In this document: in pieces, positions 1-8,479 of the stretch
Numbering within the stretch: position 1 is the first letter of the stretch
Layout of the letters: every line of letters begins with the position of its first letter
DNA from: Brumimicrobium sp964585545
GTDB taxonomy: Bacteria > Bacteroidota > Bacteroidia > Flavobacteriales_D > Crocinitomicaceae
NCBI GenBank assembly: GCA_964585545.1
Contig: CAZPDT010000027.1
Location: 1-24,628, forward strand
Reading direction: 5' to 3'
DNA: 24,628 bases
Program-made: the position numbers and the translations under genes
Notes under the pieces: model-generated
Database searches by the model: none
Told to the model about the DNA's origin: nothing
What the model saw: the letters and a program-made list of their open reading frames with translations, nothing else

Positions 1-55
1 GAACTCCTGTTTCCAGGATGAAAACCTGATGTCCTAACCACTAGACGAATGGGCC
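1..55 (-). tRNA. tRNA-Glu (anticodon TTC), 3' part outside the window
   Basis: Read on the minus strand from 55, the sequence starts GGCCCATTCGTCTAGTGG and continues through a D-loop and an anticodon arm with TTTTCAT in the loop (CAGG/CCTG stem), giving anticodon TTC. The T-arm begins and is cut at base 1, so roughly the last 18-20 bases are missing. The layout matches bacterial tRNA-Glu closely. It lies downstream of proS on the same strand but has its own promoter. Confidence 0.95.
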
Positions 56-83
56 GGTTATTTTTATTTCAAATTTCGGTTTG

Positions 84-114
84 CAAATATATATCCATTT
101 TATTATAAAACAAA
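84..114 (-). promoter_or_regulatory. Promoter of tRNA-Glu
   Basis: On the minus strand TTTG (114-111) is followed after 19 bases by TATATTTG (91-84), a full match to the Bacteroidota sigma-factor consensus TTTG-N19..23-TAnnTTTG. Initiation would fall about 20 bases before the mature tRNA 5' end at 55. Confidence 0.7.
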
Positions 115-200
115 ATGAAATCAATTAAAAATGCACTATAAATCATAATTAATTGGAAACGATATCAATAAAATAGATAAAGCATTGCTGTTTCTGAATA

Positions 201-1670
201 TTAATAGGCTTTTGCAAACAAAACCCGTTTTTTAGACGGCTGTCCCGAGTAAATACATTTTCCATCTTCTTCTTCCGCATCGAATGGAATACATCGAATG
301 GTTGCTTTTGTTTCCTCTTTTATCTTGGATTCAGTCGCTGTAGTGCCATCCCAATGAGCAGAAATAAAACCTCCTTTTTTGTCGAGTACCTTTTTGAAAT
401 CTTCATAGGAATCGACAAGCGTTGTGTGCTCCTTTCTGTAGTCCTGGGCTTTGCGCAATAAGTTTTCTTGTATTTCATCAAGCAATTGAACAATATACTT
501 GTCAAGCCCTTCCCAATCTAAAACCTTTTTCTCTTTTGTATCTCTTCTGGCAACCTCCGCTTTATCGTTTTCCAAATCTCTTGGTCCAATAGCAATTCGG
601 ACAGGAACACCTTTGGCTTCATATTCTGAAAATTTCCATCCTGGACGTCTATTGTCATCGTCATCATACTTTACGGAAATATTCATTAACCTTAAAGACT
701 TTTCTAAGACCTTTACTTTTTCTGTAATTGCTTCTCTCTGTTCTTTAGATTTATAAATAGGAACAATTGCCACTTGAATTGGAGCTAAATTTGGAGGTAA
801 AACAAGACCCTCATCATCAGAGTGTGTCATGATTAATCCACCAATTAATCGTGTGGAGACTCCCCAAGAAGTTGCCCAGACATAATCCAATTTCCCTTCA
901 TTGTCTGCATACTTCACATCAAAAGCTTTTGCAAAATTCTGACCTAAAAAATGTGAAGTTCCAGCTTGTAAAGCCTTTCCATCCTGCATTAAAGCTTCAA
1001 TACATAGGGTTTCCTCGGCTCCACCAAAGCGTTCTGATTCTGTTTTCCAGCCACGAACAACAGGCATGGCCATATATTGCTCTGCAAACTCTGCGTAGAG
1101 TTTTAACATTTGACTTGCCTCTTCAAGAGCTTCCTCTTTTGTTGTGTGCGCTGTATGACCTTCCTGCCATAAGAACTCAGAAGTCCTTAAGAACAATCGC
1201 GTTCTCATCTCCCAGCGTACAACATTGGCCCATTGATTGATTTTCAAAGGCAGGTCACGATACGATTCAATCCAGTTTTTAAAAGAATTCCAAATAATGG
1301 TTTCGGATGTAGGACGAACAATAAGTTCTTCTTCTAATTTTGAATCTGGGTCCACAACAAGTTGATTGTCATCATCTGTCTTTAAACGGTAATGCGTGAC
1401 AACAGCGCATTCTTTTGCAAAACCTTCTACGTGTTGTGCTTCTTTATTTAAATAAGATTTTGGAATAAATAAAGGAAAGTAGGCGTTGGAATGTCCTGTC
1501 TCTTTAAATTTCTTATCCAAGATGGCTTGGAATTTTTCCCAAATAGCATAACCATAAGGTTTAATCACCATGCAACCTCGAACGTCAGAATGTTCTGCAA
1601 GTCCGGCTCTCTCTATAACCTCGCTATACCATCTCGAGTAATTCTCTGATCTTTTTGTATATTTTCCCAT
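201..1670 (-). CDS. proS: Prolyl-tRNA synthetase, archaeal/eukaryotic-like type
   Basis: Charges tRNA-Pro with proline in the cytoplasm. The 489-residue length and the absence of the inserted editing domain found in the long bacterial form place it in the short archaeal/eukaryotic-like class, which is common in Bacteroidota. Visible class II features are the TSE loop (residues 121-123, in RPTSETIIW), motif 2 around 150-171 (VVRWEMR... and FLWQEGHTAH), and a C-terminal zinc-binding-like extension ending in KRVLFAKAY with the typical terminal Tyr. The start ATG at 1670 gives the expected N-terminus (MGKYTKRSENYSRWY). A good promoter lies about 70 bases upstream. The only gene downstream on the same strand is tRNA-Glu. 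Confidence 0.97.
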   Translation of the reverse strand: MGKYTKRSENYSRWYSEVIERAGLAEHSDVRGCMVIKPYGYAIWEKFQAILDKKFKETGHSNAYFPLFIPKSYLNKEAQHVEGFAKECAVVTHYRLKTDDDNQLVVDPDSKLEEELIVRPTSETIIWNSFKNWIESYRDLPLKINQWANVVRWEMRTRLFLRTSEFLWQEGHTAHTTKEEALEEASQMLKLYAEFAEQYMAMPVVRGWKTESERFGGAEETLCIEALMQDGKALQAGTSHFLGQNFAKAFDVKYADNEGKLDYVWATSWGVSTRLIGGLIMTHSDDEGLVLPPNLAPIQVAIVPIYKSKEQREAITEKVKVLEKSLRLMNISVKYDDDDNRRPGWKFSEYEAKGVPVRIAIGPRDLENDKAEVARRDTKEKKVLDWEGLDKYIVQLLDEIQENLLRKAQDYRKEHTTLVDSYEDFKKVLDKKGGFISAHWDGTTATESKIKEETKATIRCIPFDAEEEDGKCIYSGQPSKKRVLFAKAY

Positions 1671-1741
1671 AATTTTGGCACAGTAATTGTTAATTTTTTA
1701 TTAAATTTTACAAATGCAAGTTAAAAACAAGTATTTAACTG

Positions 1742-1775
1742 CAAAAGTAAGAACTCAGTTTGGAAAAACTCCAAA
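1742..1775 (-). promoter_or_regulatory. proS: Promoter of proS
   Basis: On the minus strand TTTG (1775-1772) is followed after 22 bases by TACTTTTG (1749-1742). It fits the Bacteroidota consensus and leaves a leader of about 65 bases. It overlaps the divergent promoter of the lipoprotein gene. Confidence 0.6.
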
Positions 1776-1790
1776 TATAGTGTATCTTTA
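1759..1790 (+). promoter_or_regulatory. Promoter of the lipoprotein-FadL pair
   Basis: TTTG (1759-1762), a 20-base spacer and TATCTTTA (1783-1790; one base off TAnnTTTG) lie 16 bases before the ATG at 1807. This core promoter interlocks with the proS promoter on the other strand. Confidence 0.5.
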
Positions 1791-1806
1791 ATTAAAATAA
1801 AATGTT

Positions 1807-2949
1807 ATGAAAAAGGAAGTTAAAATATTTTCGATAATTGGAATGATTGTTCTGTTTGCTTCTTGTTCAAATTATAAATATCTTTCAGATAATGATGTTT
1901 ATTCACAGAAGCCTACTGCAATAAATTTACAGGAGGATGAAACCGATTTAACATCGTATAATGCTTATGTGGCCAGAACGAAAGGCATGTTTGATCAAGA
2001 GTATAAAGACCCTCGAATCACCTACCGTTTTGTAGGAAATGGTTTTGTTCCTGTGGGTGGCTTTATGCCCGTGTATAATTATGGAGGCGTTTTTTATGGA
2101 AGTGGTTTAGCTTATGGAAGAGGCGGAATGTTCAATTCTTACTTTATGAATCCTTATAGTGGTTTCCATTATGCATATAACCCTTATGGAGGTTATCCAA
2201 TGTATTATTATGGCAGTTATTATTCACCTTTTAATAGTCCATATTATAACGGTGGATTTTACAGCAACCCGTATGGACCAGGTTATGGTTATCCCTATCC
2301 TTATGGCTACAATCCATATTATCATGGAGGCTATGGAGGCTACAACTCCAACGGAGGTTACGGTTATGCTCCTGTAGCCAATACAACCTCTTATTATTAT
2401 GGAAAAAGAAATTCCAATAAAGGATCTTCAAAACGACCAACTACTGGATCGACAGCTAATCAAACGAAATCTTTGGTTACTACGAAAACACCATTCAATG
2501 CGAATAATCAAGCGATGGGAACTTCTAGACGAGCAGCGGCATTAGCTTCATCGACTAGTAAGTATACATACGATTACAGTTACCCTAAAAGTACAACCCA
2601 GAATGAGAGGAATCTTTACAAGACAGGAAACAGAACATACCAATCTGTACACCGAAGTACTTCTCAAAAAACATACACTCCAAATCAATCGTTGAGAAGC
2701 TCGAATAAGGTTCAGGTTCACAGAACAAGTTCAGGATCAAGTGCAACAAGAAGTAATGTGGGAAGAGGGTACGGTTCTTCTTCAAATGTCCGTAGACAAG
2801 GAACTGTGCAGCCTTCTACACGTGCAAGAGGCACTGTTTCAGTTGGTGGTTCAGTAAGAAGTACTTCTCCTGCAACAAGGAGTTCATCAACAAGTTCTGC
2901 GACAAGAACTTCAGGCAGTTCTCGCCGAAGCACTTCTGGAGGTAGGTAA
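1807..2949 (+). CDS. Low-complexity Gly/Tyr- and Ser/Thr/Arg-rich lipoprotein
   Basis: Function unknown. Residues 1-20 form a lipoprotein signal with lipobox FASC and lipidated Cys20. A short globular part follows (about 25-100). Residues about 95-200 are Gly/Tyr/Pro/Asn-rich with many YGGY- and NPYY-like turns, and the remaining C-terminal half is a Ser/Thr/Arg/Gly-rich, probably disordered tail. No enzyme motif is visible. The gene sits 24 bases before a FadL-like porin gene, so the two are probably co-transcribed and act at the outer membrane. Similar Tyr/Gly-rich proteins are sometimes labelled 'vitellogenin II' in this phylum because of composition only. Its strong composition bias makes homology-based naming unreliable. 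Confidence 0.8.
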   Translation: MKKEVKIFSIIGMIVLFASCSNYKYLSDNDVYSQKPTAINLQEDETDLTSYNAYVARTKGMFDQEYKDPRITYRFVGNGFVPVGGFMPVYNYGGVFYGSGLAYGRGGMFNSYFMNPYSGFHYAYNPYGGYPMYYYGSYYSPFNSPYYNGGFYSNPYGPGYGYPYPYGYNPYYHGGYGGYNSNGGYGYAPVANTTSYYYGKRNSNKGSSKRPTTGSTANQTKSLVTTKTPFNANNQAMGTSRRAAALASSTSKYTYDYSYPKSTTQNERNLYKTGNRTYQSVHRSTSQKTYTPNQSLRSSNKVQVHRTSSGSSATRSNVGRGYGSSSNVRRQGTVQPSTRARGTVSVGGSVRSTSPATRSSSTSSATRTSGSSRRSTSGGR

Positions 2950-2973
2950 AATAAGTTAAATCGATTGATCGTG

Positions 2974-4473
2974 ATGAAAAAGACATTAATAGTTTTTGGG
3001 TTGGTCTTTTTTTGCCAACTTGCTGTTGCTCAAAATGAAAATGATGTGCTGAGATACAGCACCACAGATATTTTTGGTTCTGCCCGATTTGAAGCAATGG
3101 CAGGTTCCTTCGGGGCACTGGGAGCTGACTTTAGTGCAATTCAGATTAATCCTGCTTCTATGGGAAGGTTTTCTTCTTCTCAAGCAACAGTAAGTTTTAA
3201 CAGTAGTTTTCTTCAGAATGATGCAGTCTTTAACAATACCCAAACCTCAAGTCGAGACAATAAGTTTGCACTTAGTGCTTTAGGTGTAGTACTTACCAGA
3301 GATGTAAGTCAAACCAATAAAGGAAAGCGATACAGTCAATTGACTTTGGGATATACACGACTAAAGAACTTTGCGAATTACAGAAAATATGAGGGTGATG
3401 AATACCACTCCTTACTCGATGTTTTTGCCAATGCAGGGGCAGGAATTCCAGAAGCAGATATTTTTAATGCTCGACCATTTACAACAGGTTTGGCGTATGA
3501 TGTTTTTGCACTTGACTATGACCCAGGATCAATGTTGTATATTCCTCGATTAACAACAACTGGAGATATGCATCATGTTAGGGAAATTACAACAACTGGC
3601 GGAATAGGAGAATACCATATCGGTTATTCTGAAAATTTCAGAAATAAACTTTACTATGGAGCGAGTGTAGGTATTAGAAGAATAAAGTATGAAGAATATA
3701 TCGACCACACAGAGACCTTACAGGATACGGTAGGAGTGAGTTTGCGTTCTTTTAACTATACCCACAACCTAAAAACCAAAGGCACTGGTGTGAATATAAA
3801 ACTAGGTGTAATTTATCTTCCTACAGAACAGTTTAGAATGGGACTCTCCTTTGAATCTCCAACACTATTTGCAATGGAAGATGAATGGTCTGCAGATATG
3901 TCGGCAATGCACGATACAGGAGAAAATGCTGTTTTAGAAGAAAATATTCCTCATGGAAAATTTAACTACCGATTAAAAACTCCGATGAAGTTAAGGGCTT
4001 CTTTTGCTTATGTTTTTGGGATGAGGGGAGCAATTAATGTTGATTTGGAGATGGCAAGATTGCCAGGAGGAAAATTGAAACCAGCAACCAACTACAATTC
4101 AGGAGCAGGATTTGCAGAAAACAACAGTTACCTATTTGACACAGAAAACGATCAAGTTGATCAACAATTTAGAACAGTATTGAATACCCGAGTAGGAGTG
4201 GAGTATATGATTTTTAAAGGTTTATTCTTGCGGGGTGGATTTGCATTGTTGCCACAACCTTATGAAAAAGATATGGGCAGAGTGGAAACACCAAATACAA
4301 CTTATGCAGCTGGAATAGGTTGGGAATATAAATTTTTGCAGATAGATTTAAGTTATCGCTTGGTGTATAGCACAAATGATTACTATGCATTTGACCCTTC
4401 TCAACCCGCCAATAGAACACAATTTAAAACGAAAACACACAATATTGTTCTTACTGCAGGATTTAAGTTTTAA
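2974..4473 (+). CDS. OmpP1/FadL-family outer-membrane protein
   Basis: A 499-residue beta-barrel protein with a signal peptide (MKKTLIVFGLVFFCQLAVAQ) and, just after it, the pattern typical of Bacteroidota FadL-like proteins: DIFGSARFEAMAGSFGALG followed by INPASMG. The rest alternates short amphipathic strands and turns and ends in the aromatic-rich strand HNIVLTAGFKF. The family transports hydrophobic substrates across the outer membrane. The substrate here cannot be read from sequence, and 'hemin receptor' labels on such proteins are weakly supported. An in-frame TTG at 2965 would add three residues, but the ATG at 2974 gives a normal signal peptide and is preferred. The 3' end overlaps the convergent gene by 4 bases, so no terminator fits between them. 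Confidence 0.88.
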   Translation: MKKTLIVFGLVFFCQLAVAQNENDVLRYSTTDIFGSARFEAMAGSFGALGADFSAIQINPASMGRFSSSQATVSFNSSFLQNDAVFNNTQTSSRDNKFALSALGVVLTRDVSQTNKGKRYSQLTLGYTRLKNFANYRKYEGDEYHSLLDVFANAGAGIPEADIFNARPFTTGLAYDVFALDYDPGSMLYIPRLTTTGDMHHVREITTTGGIGEYHIGYSENFRNKLYYGASVGIRRIKYEEYIDHTETLQDTVGVSLRSFNYTHNLKTKGTGVNIKLGVIYLPTEQFRMGLSFESPTLFAMEDEWSADMSAMHDTGENAVLEENIPHGKFNYRLKTPMKLRASFAYVFGMRGAINVDLEMARLPGGKLKPATNYNSGAGFAENNSYLFDTENDQVDQQFRTVLNTRVGVEYMIFKGLFLRGGFALLPQPYEKDMGRVETPNTTYAAGIGWEYKFLQIDLSYRLVYSTNDYYAFDPSQPANRTQFKTKTHNIVLTAGFKF

Positions 4474-5996
4474 TACTTTCTCTTGGCAAGATCGATAAAT
4501 AATTCTCCCGTGATTTTTGATTCCAACCAAGCAACAATATTGATGTAATCGAGTATTACACGTTCATTTTCATCTTGAAGAAGCGATTGAATTTGTCTTA
4601 GTGTGTCTTTATAAATCGGAATCATTTCTAGTTTGGTTGCGGTCTTTGCAATTTTTTTAATTTGTCGAATAAAAACCTTCTCCATTTGATGGTCTCTCTT
4701 GGTTTTGTTCAAATAACGAATTGCTGAATTTGTAGAATACTCTAAATAATCATAGTTGCCCAATTCAAAATGAAGAAGTAGGTTGAGTATTCTCGAGAAA
4801 CTATAAATATCCTGCCGCAACTGGTGTTCATTATCATTTAAAATAGAATTAATGAACTGAAGTGAATTTTTATAATCATTGACAGCAAATAAGGTGTAGG
4901 CTGCATTAAAATAAAACTTAATTTGATGTTCCTTACTTGATCGACCAATTAAGGCTTTGTTGGCAACATATCCTTTTTCAAAAACCTTCAATGCTTTATT
5001 GAATTCACCTTGTAAGTTATACAAGTTGATTTGGTCTGTAAGCAAAATATTATTGATGCGCAAGGTAAGGTGTAGAGATTTAAATCCTTTTTTGCCTTTT
5101 AGACTCCTGATTTGGTCAATCATTTTCTGTGCCATATCGAAATCTCTGTCGTGAATATAACTCTTCATCAAATGAAATAAGGTGAATACATACCTTTGAC
5201 TTAAATTAATTTTAATTTTTGGATTCTGGTCAAGAAGTTTCCGGACATGGTTGAATTTGATATAACTCAATTCAAAATCTCTTTTTGTTGCCGCACAAAG
5301 TCCCTGAATATAATAGCAGATTGAAGATGCCCTTATGGATAAGGCGGTGTTTTTACCTTTTATTAAATGGTGGTTCTCAATTTCTGAAACGGTTGCTCTT
5401 TGCTCCTCATTCTTTGTGAAAACATCACTTCTAAATATGGCATTGATTCGTGAATAAAGAATGTGGTATTCTGCTAGATTCCTGAGTTTCTCTATGACTT
5501 CACTTTCTTCTTTGATGATGTTGTTTAAATCCACATCAAAGTTCCCTGATTCGTATGATTCTTCAGTCAGCACCTTCTCCCATGCAATAAGCTCATTAAG
5601 GAAATAAAACTCTTCATTTTCCCAAGCAATTCTTTTTGCTCTTTTTAAGAACTTAGTGGCTTCTTTATGAAGCGCCTTGTTGTAAAGAATTTCAATGTTT
5701 TTCAATTCTTGCTTTAGAATACTGGAGGCTGATTGCTCTCCGTAGTATTGTCTTAGGCTTTTTAAAATAAGCTTATAAAGATGGTTTTTCTCAGAAGGCA
5801 AGTGTTTTATAAACCGTTCCTCCTTAAAATGCTCCTTTAATTTGTACTCGTCATAGCTACTCTGTTGATCTATATAATCAAATAATTTGAAATAATTTTT
5901 CTCTCCTGCTTGAAGTGAAGAAAAGAGTTTGAAAAATCGTTTTTCAGATTTAGTTAACGATTGAATTAAATGAAAAAGATCATGACTTGGCTTCAT
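4470..5996 (-). CDS. Helical-repeat (TPR-like) protein of unknown function
   Basis: A 508-residue protein with no signal peptide or membrane segment, so probably cytoplasmic. It is nearly all alpha-helical, with recurring helix pairs of TPR-like spacing, for example around NKALIGRSSKEHQIKFYF and NAAYTLFAVNDYKNSLQF. The N-terminus (SLTKSEKRFFKLF) matches a conserved but uncharacterised Bacteroidota protein type, as far as I recall. No catalytic motif is visible. A scaffold or adaptor role is possible from the fold alone. It is transcribed alone. Its stop codon lies inside the last codons of the convergent FadL-like gene. Confidence 0.8.
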   Translation of the reverse strand: MKPSHDLFHLIQSLTKSEKRFFKLFSSLQAGEKNYFKLFDYIDQQSSYDEYKLKEHFKEERFIKHLPSEKNHLYKLILKSLRQYYGEQSASSILKQELKNIEILYNKALHKEATKFLKRAKRIAWENEEFYFLNELIAWEKVLTEESYESGNFDVDLNNIIKEESEVIEKLRNLAEYHILYSRINAIFRSDVFTKNEEQRATVSEIENHHLIKGKNTALSIRASSICYYIQGLCAATKRDFELSYIKFNHVRKLLDQNPKIKINLSQRYVFTLFHLMKSYIHDRDFDMAQKMIDQIRSLKGKKGFKSLHLTLRINNILLTDQINLYNLQGEFNKALKVFEKGYVANKALIGRSSKEHQIKFYFNAAYTLFAVNDYKNSLQFINSILNDNEHQLRQDIYSFSRILNLLLHFELGNYDYLEYSTNSAIRYLNKTKRDHQMEKVFIRQIKKIAKTATKLEMIPIYKDTLRQIQSLLQDENERVILDYINIVAWLESKITGELFIDLAKRKY

Positions 5997-6162
5997 GAGA
6001 TCAATTTAAGTTATTGTTATTGTTCGAAATTAGTATTTTTATATCAAATAATGAAATTAGGATTTTTTTTAATTGTTCATCCATCTTATTTTGATATAGA
6101 AGGTTACTGCTTTTTTAAACTGCTTCCCAGCTTTTTATATTGCTCTCCCTTATTTTCAACAC

Positions 6163-6192
6163 AAAAGGCTGTCTACTCCTAGACAGCCTTTT
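6163..6192 (-). terminator. Rho-independent terminator, 13-bp perfect stem
   Basis: AAAAGGCTGTCTA (6163-6175) and TAGACAGCCTTTT (6180-6192) pair perfectly around a CTCC loop. On the minus strand it follows the LysM-glucosaminidase stop codon by about 60 bases and runs into TTTTGTG. It is T-flanked on both strands and could work in both directions, but no plus-strand gene ends here. Confidence 0.85.
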
Positions 6193-6233
6193 ATCAAACA
6201 ACAACAAACTTAACCTAACCGTTTTTAAGTTGC

Positions 6234-6275
6234 GGTAAACTATATCTCCTCTATCTGAGGTAAACTATATCTCCT
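6234..6275. repeat. 25-bp-period direct duplication across the end of the glucosaminidase gene
   Basis: The 17 bases GGTAAACTATATCTCCT occur at 6234-6250 and again at 6259-6275. The inner copy encodes the last residues of the LysM protein (GDIVYL) and the outer copy lies just after its stop codon, out of frame. It looks like a small tandem duplication or slippage event. Confidence 0.8.
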
Positions 6276-7186
6276 TTATTCATTGCAATATCAGGAGATA
6301 AAAATTGATTTTTTTCTAAAATGGCTTTCATCTGAACACCATATTCTTGGGCGATATCCCACAAAGTCTGATTGTCTTTTATTTCTATGCGTTTTTGAGG
6401 AGAACCACTTTTTTTCTTCTTTCGCATAATGTATACTTTATCGCCTTCTCGTAAAACATCTTTTGTGGGAGGGAAATCATTCCATCGGTTCATCTGACGC
6501 AGATTGAGTCCAAACTCTTTCGCTATTAGATAAAAAGTATCGTGCTTATCTGCAATAACATATTTTGTACGGTTTTTATTTACATATACTTTGTGTGTTT
6601 TAAGCATTTCTTGATCTGCAGAAGATGAGGTAGAATAAGGATTGTCTTTTTCTTTCAACCCAGCACTGTTCTTTGCAATTAAATCGTGGTGTACTTCTTT
6701 GTCATAACGGTTTAAATTGTATTTCTCAATCAGATCTATTAATCGCTTGGCATAAGTTGGGCTAGTTGCATAACCCGCTTTCTTTAGTCCTTTTGCCCAT
6801 TTTTTATAATCAGTTATTTCTAAATCAAATAAGGCGGCATATCGAATACGTCCAGTTAAAAATTCACTGTGGTCTTTATAGGATGCGGAAGCATCTTTGT
6901 ATTTTCGGAAACACTCATTGGGCAAGTCGTCATCCTTATGAAATGTTTCACCTTGCCACCCATGACATTTAATACCGAAGTGATTGTTGGCTTGAGTAGC
7001 AAGTATTGAATTTCCAGATCCACTTTCTAAAATTCCTTGTGCTAAAGTAATGCTTGCCGGTATTTGATACATGATCATTTGATTAATAGCTACATCCTTC
7101 CATTTGTTAATGTATGCTTCAGGTGTGTTGCTATGTGCTGATGATGCAAATAAGACAAGAGCAAATGCTGTAATTAATCGATTCAT
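6251..7186 (-). CDS. Secreted peptidoglycan glucosaminidase (GH73-like) with two LysM domains
   Basis: A 311-residue cell-wall hydrolase. A signal peptide (about residues 1-19, ending SSAHS) precedes a glucosaminidase domain at about 25-165. The likely catalytic Glu54 lies in LAQGILESGSGNS, followed by NHFGIKCHGW and the conserved region ending YATSPTYAKRLIDLIEKY. Two LysM peptidoglycan-binding modules follow: about 213-255 (YVIADKHDTFYLIAKEFG) and about 267-311 (IEIKDNQTLWDIAQEYG). By family knowledge it cleaves N-acetylglucosaminyl bonds in peptidoglycan during growth or daughter-cell separation. It is monocistronic with a strong terminator downstream. The start at 7186 is the only one that gives a proper signal peptide. 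Confidence 0.93.
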   Translation of the reverse strand: MNRLITAFALVLFASSAHSNTPEAYINKWKDVAINQMIMYQIPASITLAQGILESGSGNSILATQANNHFGIKCHGWQGETFHKDDDLPNECFRKYKDASASYKDHSEFLTGRIRYAALFDLEITDYKKWAKGLKKAGYATSPTYAKRLIDLIEKYNLNRYDKEVHHDLIAKNSAGLKEKDNPYSTSSSADQEMLKTHKVYVNKNRTKYVIADKHDTFYLIAKEFGLNLRQMNRWNDFPPTKDVLREGDKVYIMRKKKKSGSPQKRIEIKDNQTLWDIAQEYGVQMKAILEKNQFLSPDIAMNKGDIVYLR

Positions 7187-7340
7187 GATTTGTTTTGTTT
7201 GTCTGCATTATTACGTGAGTTATAAACAATGGTTACAGATTTTGTTGAAAACTTGATATTTTATTGTTGAAAACTTTTATTTCTCTTTGTTCTCCATTGT
7301 TTCCCATCCGTATTATATAAACTAAATCTGTAAATATTTT

Positions 7341-7366
7341 AATTTCGGACACTTATGTCCGAAATT
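7341..7366. promoter_or_regulatory. 11-bp inverted repeat, possible operator
   Basis: AATTTCGGACA (7341-7351) and TGTCCGAAATT (7356-7366) flank a CTTA loop. It ends 4 bases before a TATATTTG box, where the -33 element would be expected, so a dimeric repressor site is one reading. A weak terminator is another, because TTTT follows the 3' arm. Confidence 0.45.
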
Positions 7367-7370
7367 TTAC

Positions 7371-7378
7371 TATATTTG
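7371..7378 (+). promoter_or_regulatory. -7 box (TATATTTG) of the small coiled-coil gene
   Basis: An exact match to TAnnTTTG, 77 bases upstream of the ATG at 7456. No good TTTG -33 element is present at the usual spacing; the position is occupied by the inverted repeat. Confidence 0.4.
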
Positions 7379-7455
7379 ATTGTATATAGAAACACGAGAT
7401 GAAACTTAATTGACATCTTTACTCTACTTTTTTCACTAATTAAACAATTGAAATT

Positions 7456-7707
7456 ATGAAATACAAAACTTTTTTTTATCTTTTTGTCGGTTTGTCCTTA
7501 CTTCTACTGGTTTGGAATCTGTATATGTTTAGTAATGTTTCAGGCCTTCAAGAACAGTTGGACAAGGCAATTGAAGAAAGTGAAGCAACTGAAGAGCTTT
7601 ACAATACTGCGGGGTATGATTTAGAAACCTATAAGGACAGTGTAGCCAATCTAAAACAACAAATAGAAAACCTTAAAAGTAAGGAGATGCTCACAAATAT
7701 TGAGTAG
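7456..7707 (+). CDS. Small single-pass membrane protein with coiled coil
   Basis: 83 residues, function unknown. Residues about 5-25 (FFYLFVGLSLLLLVWNLYMF) form one membrane helix. The rest (about 30-78) is a charged heptad-like helix with GLQEQLDKAIEES and VANLKQQIENLKSK, typical of a coiled coil. Most likely it is anchored in the inner membrane with the coil in the periplasm, by analogy to DivIC/FtsL-sized proteins, but no specific family is recognised. The ATG at 7456 directly precedes the hydrophobic segment. It ends 22 bases before the convergent birA stop, with a dispersed repeat in the gap. Confidence 0.75.
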   Translation: MKYKTFFYLFVGLSLLLLVWNLYMFSNVSGLQEQLDKAIEESEATEELYNTAGYDLETYKDSVANLKQQIENLKSKEMLTNIE

Positions 7708-7712
7708 AAATC

Positions 7713-7733
7713 TTTTTGAATAGTTCGGGTTAA
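7713..7733 (+). repeat. Dispersed repeat TTGAATAGTTCGGGTTAA, copy 1
   Basis: TTTTTGAATAGTTCGGGTTAA lies between the convergent 83-residue and birA genes and overlaps the birA stop codon. The 18-base core is identical to the copy at 10776-10793. Confidence 0.85.
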
Positions 7734-8461
7734 TATTTCACTTCTCCACTGGAATAGAAATATTCCTTATGGTTATGTTGTACAATCAATTGTCCATTCA
7801 TTGATGTGGAATTGATGCAGCCAGATATTTCGCTTCCATTTACTTCAAAATGATGGTTTTGCTTTAACTTCCATAGCTTTTGATTGAACAAGTTGTGCAG
7901 ATGTCGTTCTCCTTGCTCTTGATATAAGGCAATGTAGCGATTCAAAACCGTAATAACATCAGGTACAAGGTCGATTGAGTTGTATTGTTTTTTATTTTCT
8001 ATAAAAAGTGAAGTCGCTCTGGGTACATTAAAATTAGCTTGATTAATATTGATACCAAAACCAATGATTGCTTTCTTTATGTTCGACGATATTTGAGATT
8101 CAATTAAAATACCTGCCATTTTCTTGTCGGCAACCATAATATCATTGGGCCATTTTATACGAACATCTGTGGTATGTTGTTCTAAAAATGCTCCAATGGA
8201 TAGTGCGACAATATGATTTAAAGAAATGAGGGATTGGATTTTCCACAAATTAAGGTCAGCGGTAATACTCATTAATAGATTTGCAGATGCTTCGGCTTGC
8301 CATCGCTTTTCTCTTTGCCCTTTCCCATGGGTTTGAAAGTCAGAGACGATTACTGTTCCTGAAACAATGGCACCTGATTTGAATTTCTTATAGGCATAAT
8401 CATTGGTGCTGTTTACCTCCTTTAAATGTATTATTTGATGTCCAATTAATGGCTGTTCCAT
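7730..8461 (-). CDS. birA: Biotin--[acetyl-CoA carboxylase] ligase, catalytic-only form
   Basis: Attaches biotin to the carrier protein of acetyl-CoA carboxylase through biotinyl-AMP, in the cytoplasm. At 243 residues it has the catalytic and small C-terminal domains but no DNA-binding HTH, so it should not repress biotin genes. Signatures are the nucleotide loop GKGQREKRW (46-54, matching GRGRRGR-like loops), KWPND (103-107) with the active-site Lys, MAGILIE (115-121) and GFGININ (134-140). Upstream on the same strand, 18 bases away, is a small membrane-protein gene, probably in one transcript. The stop codon overlaps a dispersed repeat. Confidence 0.95.
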   Translation of the reverse strand: MEQPLIGHQIIHLKEVNSTNDYAYKKFKSGAIVSGTVIVSDFQTHGKGQREKRWQAEASANLLMSITADLNLWKIQSLISLNHIVALSIGAFLEQHTTDVRIKWPNDIMVADKKMAGILIESQISSNIKKAIIGFGININQANFNVPRATSLFIENKKQYNSIDLVPDVITVLNRYIALYQEQGERHLHNLFNQKLWKLKQNHHFEVNGSEISGCINSTSMNGQLIVQHNHKEYFYSSGEVKY

Positions 8462-8479
8462 AGAAAAATGAATTGGATA

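Noticed and set aside
2159..2377. Alternative frame inside the low-complexity lipoprotein gene
   Set aside because: Its Met/Ile/Thr-rich chain is a shifted reading of the Tyr/Gly-coding repeats and has no start signals.
2965..2973. TTG start for the FadL-like protein
   Set aside because: The ATG at 2974 gives a textbook signal peptide; the three extra residues add nothing.
6234..6258. C-terminal truncation of the LysM protein by the 25-bp duplication
   Set aside because: The LysM domain is complete before the stop, and reading without the duplication gives no better family end.
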